NCBI GenBank assembly: GCA_016508695.1
Contig: VNKQ01000016.1
Span: forward strand, 868,001-932,000
Length of the DNA stretch: 64,000 nt
Direction: 5' to 3'
Origin: Hyphodiscus hymeniophilus
Lineage: Eukaryota; Ascomycota; Leotiomycetes; Helotiales; Hyphodiscaceae
The notes below the pieces were generated by a model. It was not told where the DNA came from and did not search any database. It saw only the letters and a list, made by a program, of their open reading frames with translations. Numbering within the stretch: position 1 is the first letter of the stretch; the number at the start of each line of letters is the position of its first letter. Positions 1 to 10,114 of the stretch are shown piece after piece. Position numbers and translations under genes: made by a program.

Positions 1-799
1 GTGTCTTCTCCGCAGTGGTGCGTATTCCAGCAACATCGGATCCAGCAAAGGCTTCTGTAATAGCAAGACAGATCTTCTTTTCGCCGCTGAAGACTTCCTT
101 GGCGATCTTGTTCTTCCATGCCTCGTCGTTTGCAAATTGCAAAACAGCAGTCAGAGATATTGTCATGCCGGCCATATTTCCATCTTGAAAACCCCGTGCA
201 TTTGCCCTAACCATTTCTTGCCCGACAATCATGTCGTGGAAGTAGTCGAAATCTTCACCTTTGACAGCTCCGTCCAGCAGTTCAACCCCATGAAGGTGCT
301 TCCCAGGGCCTAGTCGCATGTGTAAAATCCCAGCCTTCGACATTCTATCGATGAGGTCCTGAGGAATAGTCTTCCCAGATTTCTCACATTCCTGTGCTAC
401 CGGAGTAACATATTTGTCCGTGAATATCCGCATTGCTTTTTGTAATCTTCGGTGACTCTCGTTGTAGTAAGGGCTCTTGAATTGAGGTGTGAGCCATGTT
501 GGCTCGCCGTACGGGACGACGCTGAGATCGCCAGGGTTCTGTTCGATGACCTGGGATTTCTCGCCTTCGAGAGTACCTATACAGAGGTTCGAGTATTTCT
601 GCAGCACTTCTTGTCGATGAAGGTTGTAGAAGGCTTCTGTGGCATCGGTTCCAGCGACTTGTTTTAGGACTGACTCGCCGCCGGGGTGAGCATCGACGAA
701 TTCGGTCACATCATAGACTTTGCTGTCAATCACAAGCCAGAGACTTTCATCGCTGTTGTTTTTTGCGACTTCCTCGCGGGTGAGTGTGTGGTGAGGCAT
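1..799 (-). CDS. Cytochrome b5-acyl-CoA dehydrogenase fusion (C-terminus beyond window)
   Basis: The frame is open without interruption from an ATG at 799 to the window edge, giving about 266 residues of the N-terminal part. Residues about 3-80 form a cytochrome b5-like haem domain with the haem-ligand motif HPGGE and a second conserved histidine in NLHRQE. After a linker, the typical N-terminal helical domain of acyl-CoA dehydrogenases begins, and the last visible stretch contains the FAD/substrate-loop segment ITEAFAGSDVAG. Fungal fusions of this kind are thought to oxidise acyl-CoA substrates with electrons passing to or through the b5 domain; the substrate cannot be read from this fragment. 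The ATG was chosen because the b5 homology begins directly after it. The C-terminal FAD-binding domain and catalytic base lie outside the window, so catalytic competence cannot be judged. Confidence 0.9.
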   Translation of the reverse strand, partial: MPHHTLTREEVAKNNSDESLWLVIDSKVYDVTEFVDAHPGGESVLKQVAGTDATEAFYNLHRQEVLQKYSNLCIGTLEGEKSQVIEQNPGDLSVVPYGEPTWLTPQFKSPYYNESHRRLQKAMRIFTDKYVTPVAQECEKSGKTIPQDLIDRMSKAGILHMRLGPGKHLHGVELLDGAVKGEDFDYFHDMIVGQEMVRANARGFQDGNMAGMTISLTAVLQFANDEAWKNKIAKEVFSGEKKICLAITEAFAGSDVAGIRTTAEKT

Positions 800-1944
800 T
801 TGTATTAAATAACTCGGGTATAGACACCAAATTAGACGTCGACGAGTGTATTGATTGCGAAAGTAAGGAATCTAAAGACTATAGCGAAGAAGAAGAGAAG
901 AAAACAACAATGCCGAACATTGGAGTCGAGGAATCCGGGGTAGATTATAAAATCACCCTTGGGCCGAGGTAAGTACGGGGTCGGCCAATCAGTCTCGCAT
1001 ATTACAAAGTTTAGCCCCCTGCCGTCAAACGAGGAACATGCTATTCGTAGAAAGAGGCCTGACTTGGCAGTGCTTGGCTTTTGGGAAAGTATTTTGGTCG
1101 TACTTCAGGCATGTGTCCACTTGGTTTTGTGCGATGGGACGATGATCAGTCAGAAGTCAGGACAGAGACTCACATACGAGAAGCTGACCATTTCATGGGC
1201 GGCGATCTTCACCGATTGCAGAGGACCGGTCATGTTTGGATGGAAATGGCTAAATAGTACCATGGGACAAGTTTATGCTTGGGGGCTTTTCTAATCGATG
1301 ACCTTTCCTAAAACATGAACTTTGTCAACACCAGCATCCGTTCCCCCCAGTACCGCCAGGATTAGAGATACATCCGCATACTTGCTGTCATTGATACTTT
1401 GAGCGAAGGCTTGGGGTTGCTACGAGAATAGGAATCGTTTAATGAAGACAAGCATTCGATGAATTGAAGTCGCTCAAAGGAGGCTGTGTGCAGGGAGAAG
1501 TTGTGTGAACGCAAAATAGTTCTTTCAGGCCAATTGAACGACCGAGGTTGTACTCCAAGCCCGAAATGCATATTTCACAAGCGGGGGTCAGCGCTTCTTC
1601 TCTCTATCAAACTCAAAGAAGGTTTGCATAGCTGAGTAGCAACTGGTCTCTTTAGCGAGCGTTGTTAGACCGCGATGGAGGTCTGTCATGATGACTATTC
1701 GTGTCTCCAGCTTGTCATAATTGCTGTAGGATCCCCTTGCTCGTGGTATCATACTCCACCGTAACACTGACGAGCGTTGAAATGCCATTTCATAATCTTG
1801 GAACGAGCGCTATATTGCAGGTCGTGAAAGACTAAGACATGGAGACAACCTTGGGGAATACGATGGGAGATAGGGGCAAGCTTGCAACGGACCCATTGAC
1901 CAAAGGCATGCTTCATAGATAGGTGTCATTCAGAAGTGTCCATC
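800..1944. other. Intergenic, no gene recognised
   Basis: Open frames here (for example 959-1294 plus and 1588-1788 minus) have no recognisable motif. The stretch lies between two minus-strand genes and presumably holds the promoter of the dehydrogenase gene near 800-1000. Confidence 0.5.
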
Positions 1945-2727
1945 TCAATCAAATTCAATCCTCTTTCCCTTCAACAACCACGTCCCAGCAAGCTTTCCCA
2001 CTGCGTATCCAGCATAAGCACCGGTGACAATCGTGATAGGCCATTTCTGCCACTCCCTATCCCAATCCAGAGGTATCGGTACAGCTCCAAGCCAAGCTCC
2101 TAAGAAACATCCCAAAGACCCTCCAAAGACCTCATCAATAGGGCTGTACACCGAGAGTATTTCCCTCCACTTCGATCCATCAGATCCATGCACATATGCC
2201 AAAGGAAAGACACCCAATAGAGCCAGGTGAGAGGAGCTGAGGAGGGTTTGTGGGATATGCGTCGTAATGGGAGCCCCGAAGAGGACTTGTAACCCTGCTA
2301 GAACGGGTACGGAGAAGACGGATAGAATGAGGGCGAAGAACACAGTCTGTTTAATTTTGTTAGCTTGAAGTTACTGAGTCTGGCAGACTTTGGAACTTAC
2401 AATTGCTTTCGAAGGAGAAGTGTCAGCTTTCTTGACACCTAGTTTCGATTTCTTGGACGGCTTTGAGCTCGTTCCCGATCCAGTGGGTGGCAGGCAGAGA
2501 GTGGCATAAGCTATCTGCAGAACTACAAGTATTGGAAGTGATTGCAGGAGAGTGGTGATCGGATCTGCAATCAATGCTGGGAATCGTAGGTAATATGCGG
2601 AAAGGAGAAGCACCGGATGGACGTTTGTGAAAATTCGCGCGAGATCTGTTGGAAGAAGCTCAACTGATTGTGATTTTACGGAGGCTTGATCAGTAGATGC
2701 CATGGTGACCGGGTCGATGAGAGGCAT
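1945..2727 (-). CDS. GPI11: GPI-anchor ethanolamine-phosphate transferase subunit Gpi11/PIG-F
   Basis: Two exons, complement(join(1945..2346,2401..2727)), with a 54-base intron (GTAAGT donor, AACAG acceptor) and matched phase; 242 residues. The protein is mostly hydrophobic membrane segments separated by a short basic Ser/Lys linker (residues about 80-108). The C-terminal half carries the PIG-F signature in which a GSDGSKWREI loop precedes a conserved small-residue-rich helix (GGSLGCFLGAWLGA) and a WP(I/L)T turn. Gpi11/PIG-F is an ER membrane partner of the GPI ethanolamine-phosphate transferases Gpi7 and Gpi13. The start at 2727 could instead be the in-frame ATG at 2703, which would remove eight residues. 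It ends about 1.1 kb from the dehydrogenase start and about 370 bases from the translin 3' end, in the same orientation as both. Confidence 0.88.
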
Positions 2728-3101
2728 CTTTGAAATGAAGATACACAGCTACCTCGAACTGTTTTTTCTAACCCCGGTTTGCCTTGTCCTGGAAACTCGG
2801 CTTGGACGCGCTAGCTTCACAGGGGACACAGCAATTATGTAGCCTAAAAAGACTGGTAGAGGATGGTGCAAGAATAAGAGTTTCATTTGAGAGAAAACAT
2901 AAGGCCCTCTACAAAGTCAAGCATCACTTTCACTAGGCGTTGGGTACTGAAAAATGCAAGGACTCCAGTTTTTTTTTTGGCAGGGCTATGGCATTTACAA
3001 GGCAATGAAAACATCAGTCTTTTAGTCCGCCTCTCGCGATCCTACGAGCCTCCAGCTCCTTTCCAAAGCATTTCCAGCAATACGTAGATAATCCTATTTC
3101 C
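2728..3101. other. Intergenic between GPI11 and translin
   Basis: This is the presumed GPI11 promoter plus the translin 3' region. It includes a T-run of nine near 2970. No gene is seen. Confidence 0.5.
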
Positions 3102-3958
3102 TCAAGATGACGGCGCCTCTGCCTTGGGGATAAGGTTCCGGAGTGAAAGATCATACACGATATCCTCGATCTTCTTCACATTATATTTGATGCTATCGCT
3201 TCTGCGTCTAAGGGAATCGTTCTTGAGATTCAAGATCTGAAAGCCGGCGTGAAGGTCCTTAACGAATTGGCTGATCTGTAGAGGTTGTTGGTAGTCCCCT
3301 AGGGTGACGGAATTGATAGCAAGACGGGCGAGCTCTTCAATCAGGGTGATCAGAGCCTGCAGGTACTCCTCGATAGAGATATGGAAAGCATCTTGGTCCT
3401 TGAGATTGACAGGAACTGCGTACTGTCAGCCCTGGTCTTGTAGTAATGACTCCAACATAGGTACCATCTAGAACTTTTCCGACCTCCTCGATCGTAAGAA
3501 GTTTGCCTGCGTCCGATGTCCCCATGCCGCCAAGCCAGCCGCAGAATAGAATGGCGAAGATCACATTCTGAACATCTCGACTCCACATGCCATTGTATCT
3601 TGAAGGTGTCAGCAACCCCTAGACATGGGTGGGGAGCGTAAGTACTTGTAATATGGGGATTTCGAGGCAATCTCAGCGAGACTTTTGACGCTTGCAATCT
3701 CATCTATGATGGATTTCTCTGCGGACGAGATGACAGGTGAGACTGGCTTTGGTCAGTGAGGCTCATTTGCACTGGGAAGGACCTACGATGAGCTGCTGGT
3801 GTGGAATGAACTCGAGAGAGGACTGACTGGGTTGTTTTGCCCTGTCTCTCGAGGGTTTGGAGAATGGCACGGATCTGCTCTCTTGCTTCAGCATCTTCAT
3901 CGATTTTCGTTTGAAGACTTTCGAAGATCTTTGGATCAACCATACTCGGGTTCGCCAT
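3102..3958 (-). CDS. Translin family RNA/DNA-binding protein
   Basis: Four exons, complement(join(3102..3415,3465..3598,3646..3742,3787..3958)), with three introns of 44-49 bases and consistent phases; 238 residues, close to the usual translin length of about 230. The N-terminus (IFESLQTKIDEDAEAREQI) and the C-terminal half (LAINSVTLGDYQQPL, then LNLKNDSLRRR and a VKKIEDIVYDLSLR helix) follow animal translin closely. Translin is all-helical and forms an octameric barrel with its paralogue Trax (C3PO), an RNase that removes passenger strands or processes tRNA leaders in several eukaryotes. Catalytic residues belong to Trax, so this subunit is expected to be structural and RNA-binding. The first intron could use a downstream acceptor (about 60 bases, phase also kept), so the sequence around residue 58 is slightly uncertain. 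Confidence 0.93.
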
Positions 3959-4445
3959 GACTACAATGTTTTGGGTGCGAGATGAGGTTTATTCTACAAG
4001 GCCGCACACAAATATTTTCGCGAAAGCCGGAGCATCGAAACACAACAAACGCAAAGTATGAAGATACAAGCACGGCAGGATAGTTTATTCGAGGGGTTTT
4101 GCCATTTTGGAGATAAGATTTCACGGGATTATGAGACATGCGCTCGATACAAATATGCTATTATGAATCAAATTTGATGGATGCCAGGTTCTTATACAGA
4201 TGGAGAAGTTTTTTACCATCACGGACACGCTGCAGAGTCTCATTGTCGCCGCGTTTCAAATCTTCACCTTCACAATACTGCTAATGCCGTTACTTCGAGT
4301 TCCACACCGCACTCAATGCAGTCCAGACATGCTTCATCCCATAATCAAGCACAACCAACTAACACTCTTCAAGCTCAAGACTCAGTTTGATGATGTCTTC
4401 TTCTTCACGATTCAGGCAAGCCTAAATCCGCAATGAAAAATGAAT
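3959..4445. other. Intergenic between translin start and U2 RNA 3' end
   Basis: This holds the presumed translin promoter. A 78-residue hydrophobic frame on the plus strand (4200-4436) lacks introns, motifs or relatives I can recognise and is not called. Confidence 0.45.
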
Positions 4446-4634
4446 GTTCGCGTCGACTGGAGGCAGTGTAATACCAGTGACACAGTGGGTCGAGACACTG
4501 GCAAGCCAGGAGGTCAAGTCCCCGGAGACAAAAATAAGTATAATCAATGTTTCCACTGTCGTGGAATTTCAGAGATTAAACTGAAAAGAACAGATACTAC
4601 ACTTGATCTAAGCCAATAGGCAAAGAGAGCTAAA
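4446..4634 (-). ncRNA. U2: U2 spliceosomal snRNA
   Basis: Read on the minus strand, the 5' part is the invariant U2 core. CTTTGCC-ATTGGCTTAGATC is followed by AAGTGTAGTATCTGTTC, containing the branch-point-recognition element GTAGTA (complement of 4595-4600), and then by the U2 stem II region beginning CAGTTTAATCTCTG. A perfect Sm-protein site ATTTTTG lies at 4529-4535, and the 3' part contains the stem-loop IV element CTGGTATTACACTGCCTCCAG. The order and spacing match human and yeast U2 and predict an RNA of about 185-190 nt, near the human 188. The 5' end is estimated by alignment with yeast U2 and could be off by a few bases; the 3' end is estimated from the length after stem-loop IV. It is transcribed away from the coiled-coil gene at 5.1-6.1 kb. 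Confidence 0.95.
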
Positions 4635-4639
4635 GAAGA

Positions 4640-4680
4640 AAGGGAAAAAAAAAAAAAGGCGAGGAGCTCGAGCTATATAG
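4640..4680 (-). promoter_or_regulatory. Candidate U2 snRNA core promoter
   Basis: A TATATA element (4674-4679) sits about 40 bases upstream of the U2 start on the minus strand. It is separated from the start by a 13-base T-run (A on the plus strand, 4646-4658). This is inferred from position only. Confidence 0.4.
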
Positions 4681-5073
4681 ATCAAGAAAAAAAAAATTGA
4701 ACGCTAAGCTTAGCTCCCGCTCACGTGCAAACTGGCCAATTGAAGGTTAATTTATTACTAAGGTGGGGTATAGACAAAGTTCAATAACAAGTTTGTCTGG
4801 TTTGCACACAATGCAAGGCTTTGGGATACTGTACTTCATTCTGCACTTGAGCGTCGCAAGCGGTCATCCAGGGTTAGCAAGTAGCTTTACTGTCGTGGGA
4901 CTGATTGGGAGATATTCGAGTCGCTCGAAATCGACTTCTTAAGTTCTAGACTGTACGATATTCAATTCCTGCAATAAATTGACAGCAGTATCTTAATTTG
5001 TAATGTTTACAGGTACACGCTATGGCATTACTCTCACATCCAAACTTGACATCCCATATATCCAACGTCCATA
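4681..5073. other. Intergenic upstream of U2
   Basis: It contains a second A-run (4686-4696) and a CACGTG box near 4723. No coding feature is seen. Confidence 0.4.
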
Positions 5074-6060
5074 TCATCCGAATTCCACATCATTTGAGGT
5101 CTCATCCACTCGTCCATGCATATCTGTGAAGTCACTTGAAGAACGACATTTTTTCCTCCTAGCTTTCGACCGTCTGTCGATATCTTCCCAATCAACCTTC
5201 CAACTCATAATACTTTGCGATAGTTCCGGATCAACGTGTTGAGTATTGTATTGCGAACACTGCGCTTGGATAGCTTGAAGCTGAATCCGAAGAAATTTAA
5301 GTTCTGATTGATTTGCATCAAAATCTTCCTCCCTGCCTGATGTAAGTATGCGTCTTGGAGGAAATTCTGAATACATACATCTCTTTAACCCGATATTCCA
5401 GAACGAGAATTCTTTCTGCAGCCATTTCCACTCTCGTAATCAATAAATCATGGATGTGCTGTAATAAATTAGCCACGAATCGCGAAGGGACTCAAAATTT
5501 GTATATAAGATGGAAGTGAGGGAAAAGGAGTTATGCTCAAAGAAACTCACATCTGATTCCTCCTTTCTGATTTGAAGTTCTGCAATAGTCTCTGACAGTT
5601 TCGTAGCCAATAGCTCAGCTGCCTTCGCGACTTCGACTGCACGCTCTGTAGTCATTGCTGCTTCACGGGTAATAAGAGGTGATCTGGGTGATTCTGGAAA
5701 ATGCATCCTGCCATTCCGCGTTGGTGTAAGTGGTGCCCAGAGGGTATCGTCTCCACTCTTAGGAGAACTGATTACACTTCCGAGTGAGAGGGACTTCTTG
5801 TGCATTCCTTTCTCTCTGTTCTTCAATAGAAGTTCTATCTGGTCAACGCTGGTATGGATCGCTGAAACAGTGCTGTCTTCGACAGAGCTATCCTTCGAGA
5901 GACGAAGTACCAAATCATTGAGTCTTTCGACTAGAACATCCTTGTTATCTTGTGTGAGATCTTCATTCAAAGTTTCATCTGAAGTTCGAGGAGATCTCAG
6001 GGATATTGTGGATGATGGAGAAGAAAACTGCCTATGAAACCCTACGTAGTTCAGACTCAT
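5074..6060 (-). CDS. Uncharacterised coiled-coil protein
   Basis: Three exons, complement(join(5074..5332,5379..5458,5551..6060)), with GT-AG introns of 46 and 92 bases and agreeing phases; 282 residues. I do not recognise the family. The N-terminal third is Ser/Thr/Pro-rich and contains SP/TP sites (SSPSSTISLRSPRTSDE, LWAPLTPTRNGR, FPESPRSPL), suggesting a disordered phosphoregulated region. From about residue 125 to 230 the sequence is a long charged amphipathic helix spanning the exon joins (ATKLSETIAELQIRK, then LVLEYRVKEMEEDFDANQ), consistent with a coiled coil. The C-terminus is basic, with a KARRKK cluster. An in-frame ATG 15 codons upstream (6105) is an alternative start. Confidence 0.7.
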
Positions 6061-6511
6061 TTTCGTAAGAAACAAGTCTTCGTAGAAAGTATAAGTTGCG
6101 AGCAACGCGAAATTACGCGGACGTGTCTAGCGGTATTTTCGTGGCAATCAAGAATAACTCATCTCTTGAATTGATCAGTGATCCAGGTGTTGTGAAATAT
6201 GTAGGTCCCAAGATATTTGGAAATCTTCGTACGTCTGATAGTGCATCAAAGTGGTGTTGTCAAGAAATCCTAAGGGAAGTCTCGTGGTGGTGCCAAGGCT
6301 ACCAGGGGTAATTCCCACTAAGTATTCTGCCGATTTCACCGCCTTCAGCCTTTATTCGTAACATTTCTAGATGAACGTAACATACTGAGCAACTCACCCA
6401 GTGACTTATATCATAACCTACGACATCCTCGCTTCTGCTTTGCCAAGCCCTGCCATCGATTGAATATATTGCAATACTTTACCCTATCCTATTCCTCGAA
6501 AAGTGGCTACA
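6061..6511. other. Divergent promoter region of the coiled-coil gene and anthranilate synthase
   Basis: No gene is seen. Two one-mismatch Gcn4-like heptamers occur (TAACTCA near 6151, TGACTTA near 6402), in addition to the perfect one inside the first intron of the downstream gene. Confidence 0.4.
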
Positions 6512-8243
6512 ATGGCTGCGGGAGTATGAAGCTTCAATGACTCAAACCTCGATTAAAAAGCTTACAATTTCTTAGGAGGATCTTCAACCCTCGCTGGACA
6601 CCGTTCAAAGCGTACTAGCAAAGTCATATGGCCAGCCAAATGCTCCAAATCTGGTTCCAATCTTCGCAACAATCCCCTCCGACTTAGTTACCCCATCCGC
6701 CGCATACCTTAAGATCTCAGCACATTCAAAATCTGAATTGTCCTTCCTTTTCGAGAGCGCAGCAACCGAACAAGTTGGAAGATACAGCTTCGTGGGTGCA
6801 GGTCCCAGAAAGCTACTTAAGACTGGAGAAGGACATGGTCCCCAAGTAGATCCGCTACCAGAGCTGGAAGCAGAGCTGTCAAAGAGTCGAGTTGCACAAG
6901 TTCCAGGCTTAGCATTACCTCCCTTGACCGGAGGAGCAATTGGATACGTGGGATATGATTGTGTGCGGTACTTTGAACCCAAGACTGAAAGACCCATGAA
7001 GGATGTGCTCAAAGTACCAGAGTCATTATTTATGCTATTCGACACAATTGTGGCATTTGATCGATTTTTCGATGTCATCAAGGTCATAACCTACCTCCAA
7101 GCTCCTCAGGACTCATCAGAACTGCCCTCAGCATACGAAAAGGCCCGAAAGACGATCAACGAAGTAGTTGACGTTTTACAACAACAAGAAACACCACTCC
7201 CTCATCAACCACCAATAAAATCCGGGCAACCGTATACTTCTAATATTGGCGAAGAAGGATACAAGAAGCATGTCACTACGTTAAAAAAGCACATTACTTC
7301 GGGGGATATCATTCAAGCGGTTCCCTCTCAAAGATTTGCCCGACCTACTTCGTTGCACCCTTTCAATATTTACAGACGTCTGCGGACCGTCAATCCATCC
7401 CCCTATCTGTTCTATATCAACTGTGGAGACTTTCAAATCGTCGGAGCGTCTCCAGAGTTGCTTGTTAAGAGGGAGGGTGGGCGCATTATCACACATCCCA
7501 TTGCTGGAACTGTTAAGAGAGGCAAGACCCCTGAGGAGGATGAGGTGCTGGCAGAAGAACTTCGAAGCTCGCTCAAGGATAGAGCAGAACACGTCATGCT
7601 AGTCGATCTAGCTAGAAACGACGTGAATCGTGTCTGTGATCCTCTGACCACGCGAGTAGATCGATTAATGACAGTCGAAAAATTCAGTCACGTCCAGCAT
7701 CTAACTTCCCAAGTATCTGGAGTTTTGAGAACAGGGAAAACACGATTTGATGCTTTCCGGTCAATATTTCCAGCTGGAACAGTTTCGGGGGCACCCAAAG
7801 TCAAAGCCATGGAGCTGATCGCAGAGCTGGAGAAGGAAAAGCGGGGCGTATATGCTGGAGCTGTTGGATACTTTGGGTATGGCAGTGTTGACAGCCAAGG
7901 AAATGAGACAGAGGGTGAGATGGATACATGCATTGCGCTACGGACAATGTTGGTGAAGGACGGCATCGCATATCTCCAAGCTGGTGAGCATAAAATGATA
8001 TGCATTGAATTTACGAGCTAACTTTTCGATTTAGGAGGTGGAATTGTGTTTGACTCTGATCCTCAAGATGAGTACGAAGAGACAATAAACAAGTTGAAAT
8101 CTAATATTACGACCATTACTTCTGCTGAGGATATCTACACGAATCTTCAGTCGAAGGGTAATGGATCGACGAAGCGGGTAAATGGGACAGAGATACCTTC
8201 GCGGCCATCTGGTAAGACGCATATTGATTTTGCAGCTGGATGA
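6512..8243 (+). CDS. TRP2: Anthranilate synthase component I
   Basis: Three exons, join(6512..6523,6576..7983,8035..8243), the first coding only MAAG; 542 residues. It converts chorismate plus glutamine-derived ammonia to anthranilate, the first committed step of tryptophan synthesis, together with a glutamine amidotransferase subunit encoded elsewhere. The N-terminal domain carries the variant FLFES of the LLES tryptophan-feedback element followed by GRYSFVGA. The chorismate-binding domain has HPIAGTVKRG at residues 311-320, then the AEHVMLVDLARND block at about 340-353, the FPAGTVSGAPKVKAMELI segment, and AGGGIVFDSD across the last intron. All residues expected for catalysis in the family are present. 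The ATG was chosen because exon 1 supplies the only in-frame start before the conserved region. A Gcn4/Cpc1-type site lies in intron 1. Confidence 0.95.
6538..6544 (+). promoter_or_regulatory. Gcn4/Cpc1-type site TGACTCA
   Basis: This is a perfect palindromic TGACTCA inside the first intron of the anthranilate synthase gene, 26 bases after the start codon. Gcn4 in yeast and Cpc1 in filamentous fungi bind this heptamer to activate amino-acid biosynthesis genes. Function at an intronic position is inferred. Confidence 0.5.
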
Positions 8244-8904
8244 GCCCTTAGATTGCATCAATATAGCAACTATTTCCAAGCTCTTACCCACCAATAGGCT
8301 TTTCTAAGTCCCTTCCTCCAGCCGCTCCAAATTGCCTACATTGTCCTCGGGCGCAAGGTTCCAATCTCCCGGTCGCCTGTTTTCCATGGCTGGGAAAAAG
8401 CACAGGTGTCATCTCAGTCTTCCTCCCACAACAACGCTACTCTAATTGGCAACCCACTCAACCCGCCATGAAACCAGTCAAGAATCTGACACTTGAACAG
8501 GGGACTCTCTCATGCAATTTGATACTTCTCTGTCACCCTGACGCTGAAGAGCCTCGGTGTATGGCACAAGCTGGCAAAGATCCTGCTCGGTGGAATCAAT
8601 ACATGGTTTCCTAGAGAAGTCATTTCCCGCATCAAAACCAGCACTCCCTTGGAAATCATGAGAAGAACAGTCTGGCAATGGAACAAGTGTTCATGTGCAT
8701 GCAGGTTGATTCGCTGGGTATGTCAATGAAAATACGATGCGATGGAGTGGGGATGTTATACCTCTGTAGTTTTATCTAGGTGTCTTGTCACATGTTGAAG
8801 GTGCTTTCATAAATATCATAAAATCTAAGTAATTCCAATCTACCTATCATTAATCACTCACTCGTTCACCCATACTTGTTTCTGTACACCATCAACTCAT
8901 TGCA
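8244..8904. other. Intergenic, no gene recognised
   Basis: Terminator region of the anthranilate synthase gene. No convincing frame on either strand. Confidence 0.45.
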
Positions 8905-9225
8905 ATGGCCGACGAAGCTGCTGCTCCTCCCCCTATCAAACCCTCTAGATTCAAACCCTCGCTCCCAAAGATTTCTGAGACGGAGTAAGCTGAACGTGTA
9001 TATTGCGGATTGAGGAGCTATGGTCTACGAAGTCAAGTCCAAACCACTGAGCATATCTGAGTGATCAAAATTTCTGGTTCTTATCCTCTTTCCAGTCCAC
9101 ACCCTCCTCCTGTTATTGCTCCCAAATACCAACTCGAGCCCCCACACTTTTCGTCTCCGCGCAAACGGCTAGAACTTACCTCAGTCTTCTATCATCTCAG
9201 CACGCCGAGAAAGCTTACCAAATAA
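8905..9225 (+). CDS. Possible small proline-rich protein
   Basis: Possible two-exon gene, join(8905..8984,9096..9225), with a GTAAGC donor, a TTTCCAG acceptor and a phase-2 junction; 69 residues. The peptide starts MADEAAAPPPIKPSRFKPSL, is rich in Pro, Lys and Ser, and ends in a basic tail (PRKLTK). I do not recognise it. The support is a clean start context and splice sites; against it, a second frame across the same exon 2 is also open and reads equally well. It stands alone between two housekeeping genes. It could be non-coding. Confidence 0.3.
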
Positions 9226-10114
9226 AAGCATCGTATCAACAACGCCAGCCAGGACATGAAAGCTGTCAAGAGTAGGACTTGAACCAGTTAAAATTGGGCA
9301 CAGCAGGCGTTTTGAGGACAGCGAAGGCGAAACCGGCTGTGTTGAGGGAGAATGGATTCGAGAAAAGGTCGCAAGTGCTGTAATCATTTCATGGGTCTTC
9401 TACTTTGTTTGGTGTTGTATATGAGGCGCGCTGCGTGAGAGGACATGCTAAAGCGTGATGATCGACTCGGATCTAGATGGGTTGGGAAGCTGGGTAGAAA
9501 CAATTTGAGAGCAGTGGGCTAATCAGAAAGTCTTTAGTTTTTCCATCAATCTTAAACACTGGTAGGTGTTCTTCTTTTGTATTACTGCGTTGGGGGTCAC
9601 AAGGTTCTCCGCTATCACTCCTCCGTTTTAGTTCTTCTCCAGGACAGGAGCCTCATTACACAAATGCATTACGCAATTCAGGCCTGGGGATGTTTTTTTT
9701 TTAGAGACACAAGCTTCTGAAGGATTAAGGAGGACAATGGAAGTCCTCCTCGAAGTATAAGATTAGGTTTAACCAGGAGTCAATTTGTATTTAATCCCTG
9801 GACGATTGACTTTGTGGGTGGATTAACGCTGGACCACCGGTAACAATCACTTATACTTTTTCAGGATTCACGAAGAAAATACCTGTTTACACAACATTAG
9901 CCTGCAATGATGATTTGAAAGCCTGCTTGATTCTACTACTGCTTTCTTGATCACAAGAATGAAGCTGCTTGAGCACCGTATCAGGAGCTCACCTTGTGGC
10001 GGACGTGCCATTCCCCAACCGAATGCTGATTTCACAATATTCTCTAGCAGACAGCTTCCCTAAATCCTACTGCCCGATGATCATGAGACATCCGATGCAG
10101 TACCCTTTAAGCCT
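9226..10114. other. Intergenic, no gene recognised
   Basis: Nothing convincing. A minus-strand sequence near 9264-9300 contains GGTTCAAGTCC, resembling a tRNA B box, but the arms do not pair. Confidence 0.4.

Noticed and set aside
4200..4436. 78-codon hydrophobic frame next to the U2 gene
   Set aside because: It has no motif, splice partner or promoter, and lies just 3' of U2 on the opposite strand; its composition may be chance in AT-rich DNA.
6605..7087. 160-codon minus-strand frame over the anthranilate synthase gene
   Set aside because: It is antisense to a conserved exon, so its openness follows from codon bias on the other strand.
9264..9300. tRNA-like B box GGTTCAAGTCC on the minus strand
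   Set aside because: The five-base arms that should pair around the loop do not, and no acceptor stem or A box at the right distance is visible.
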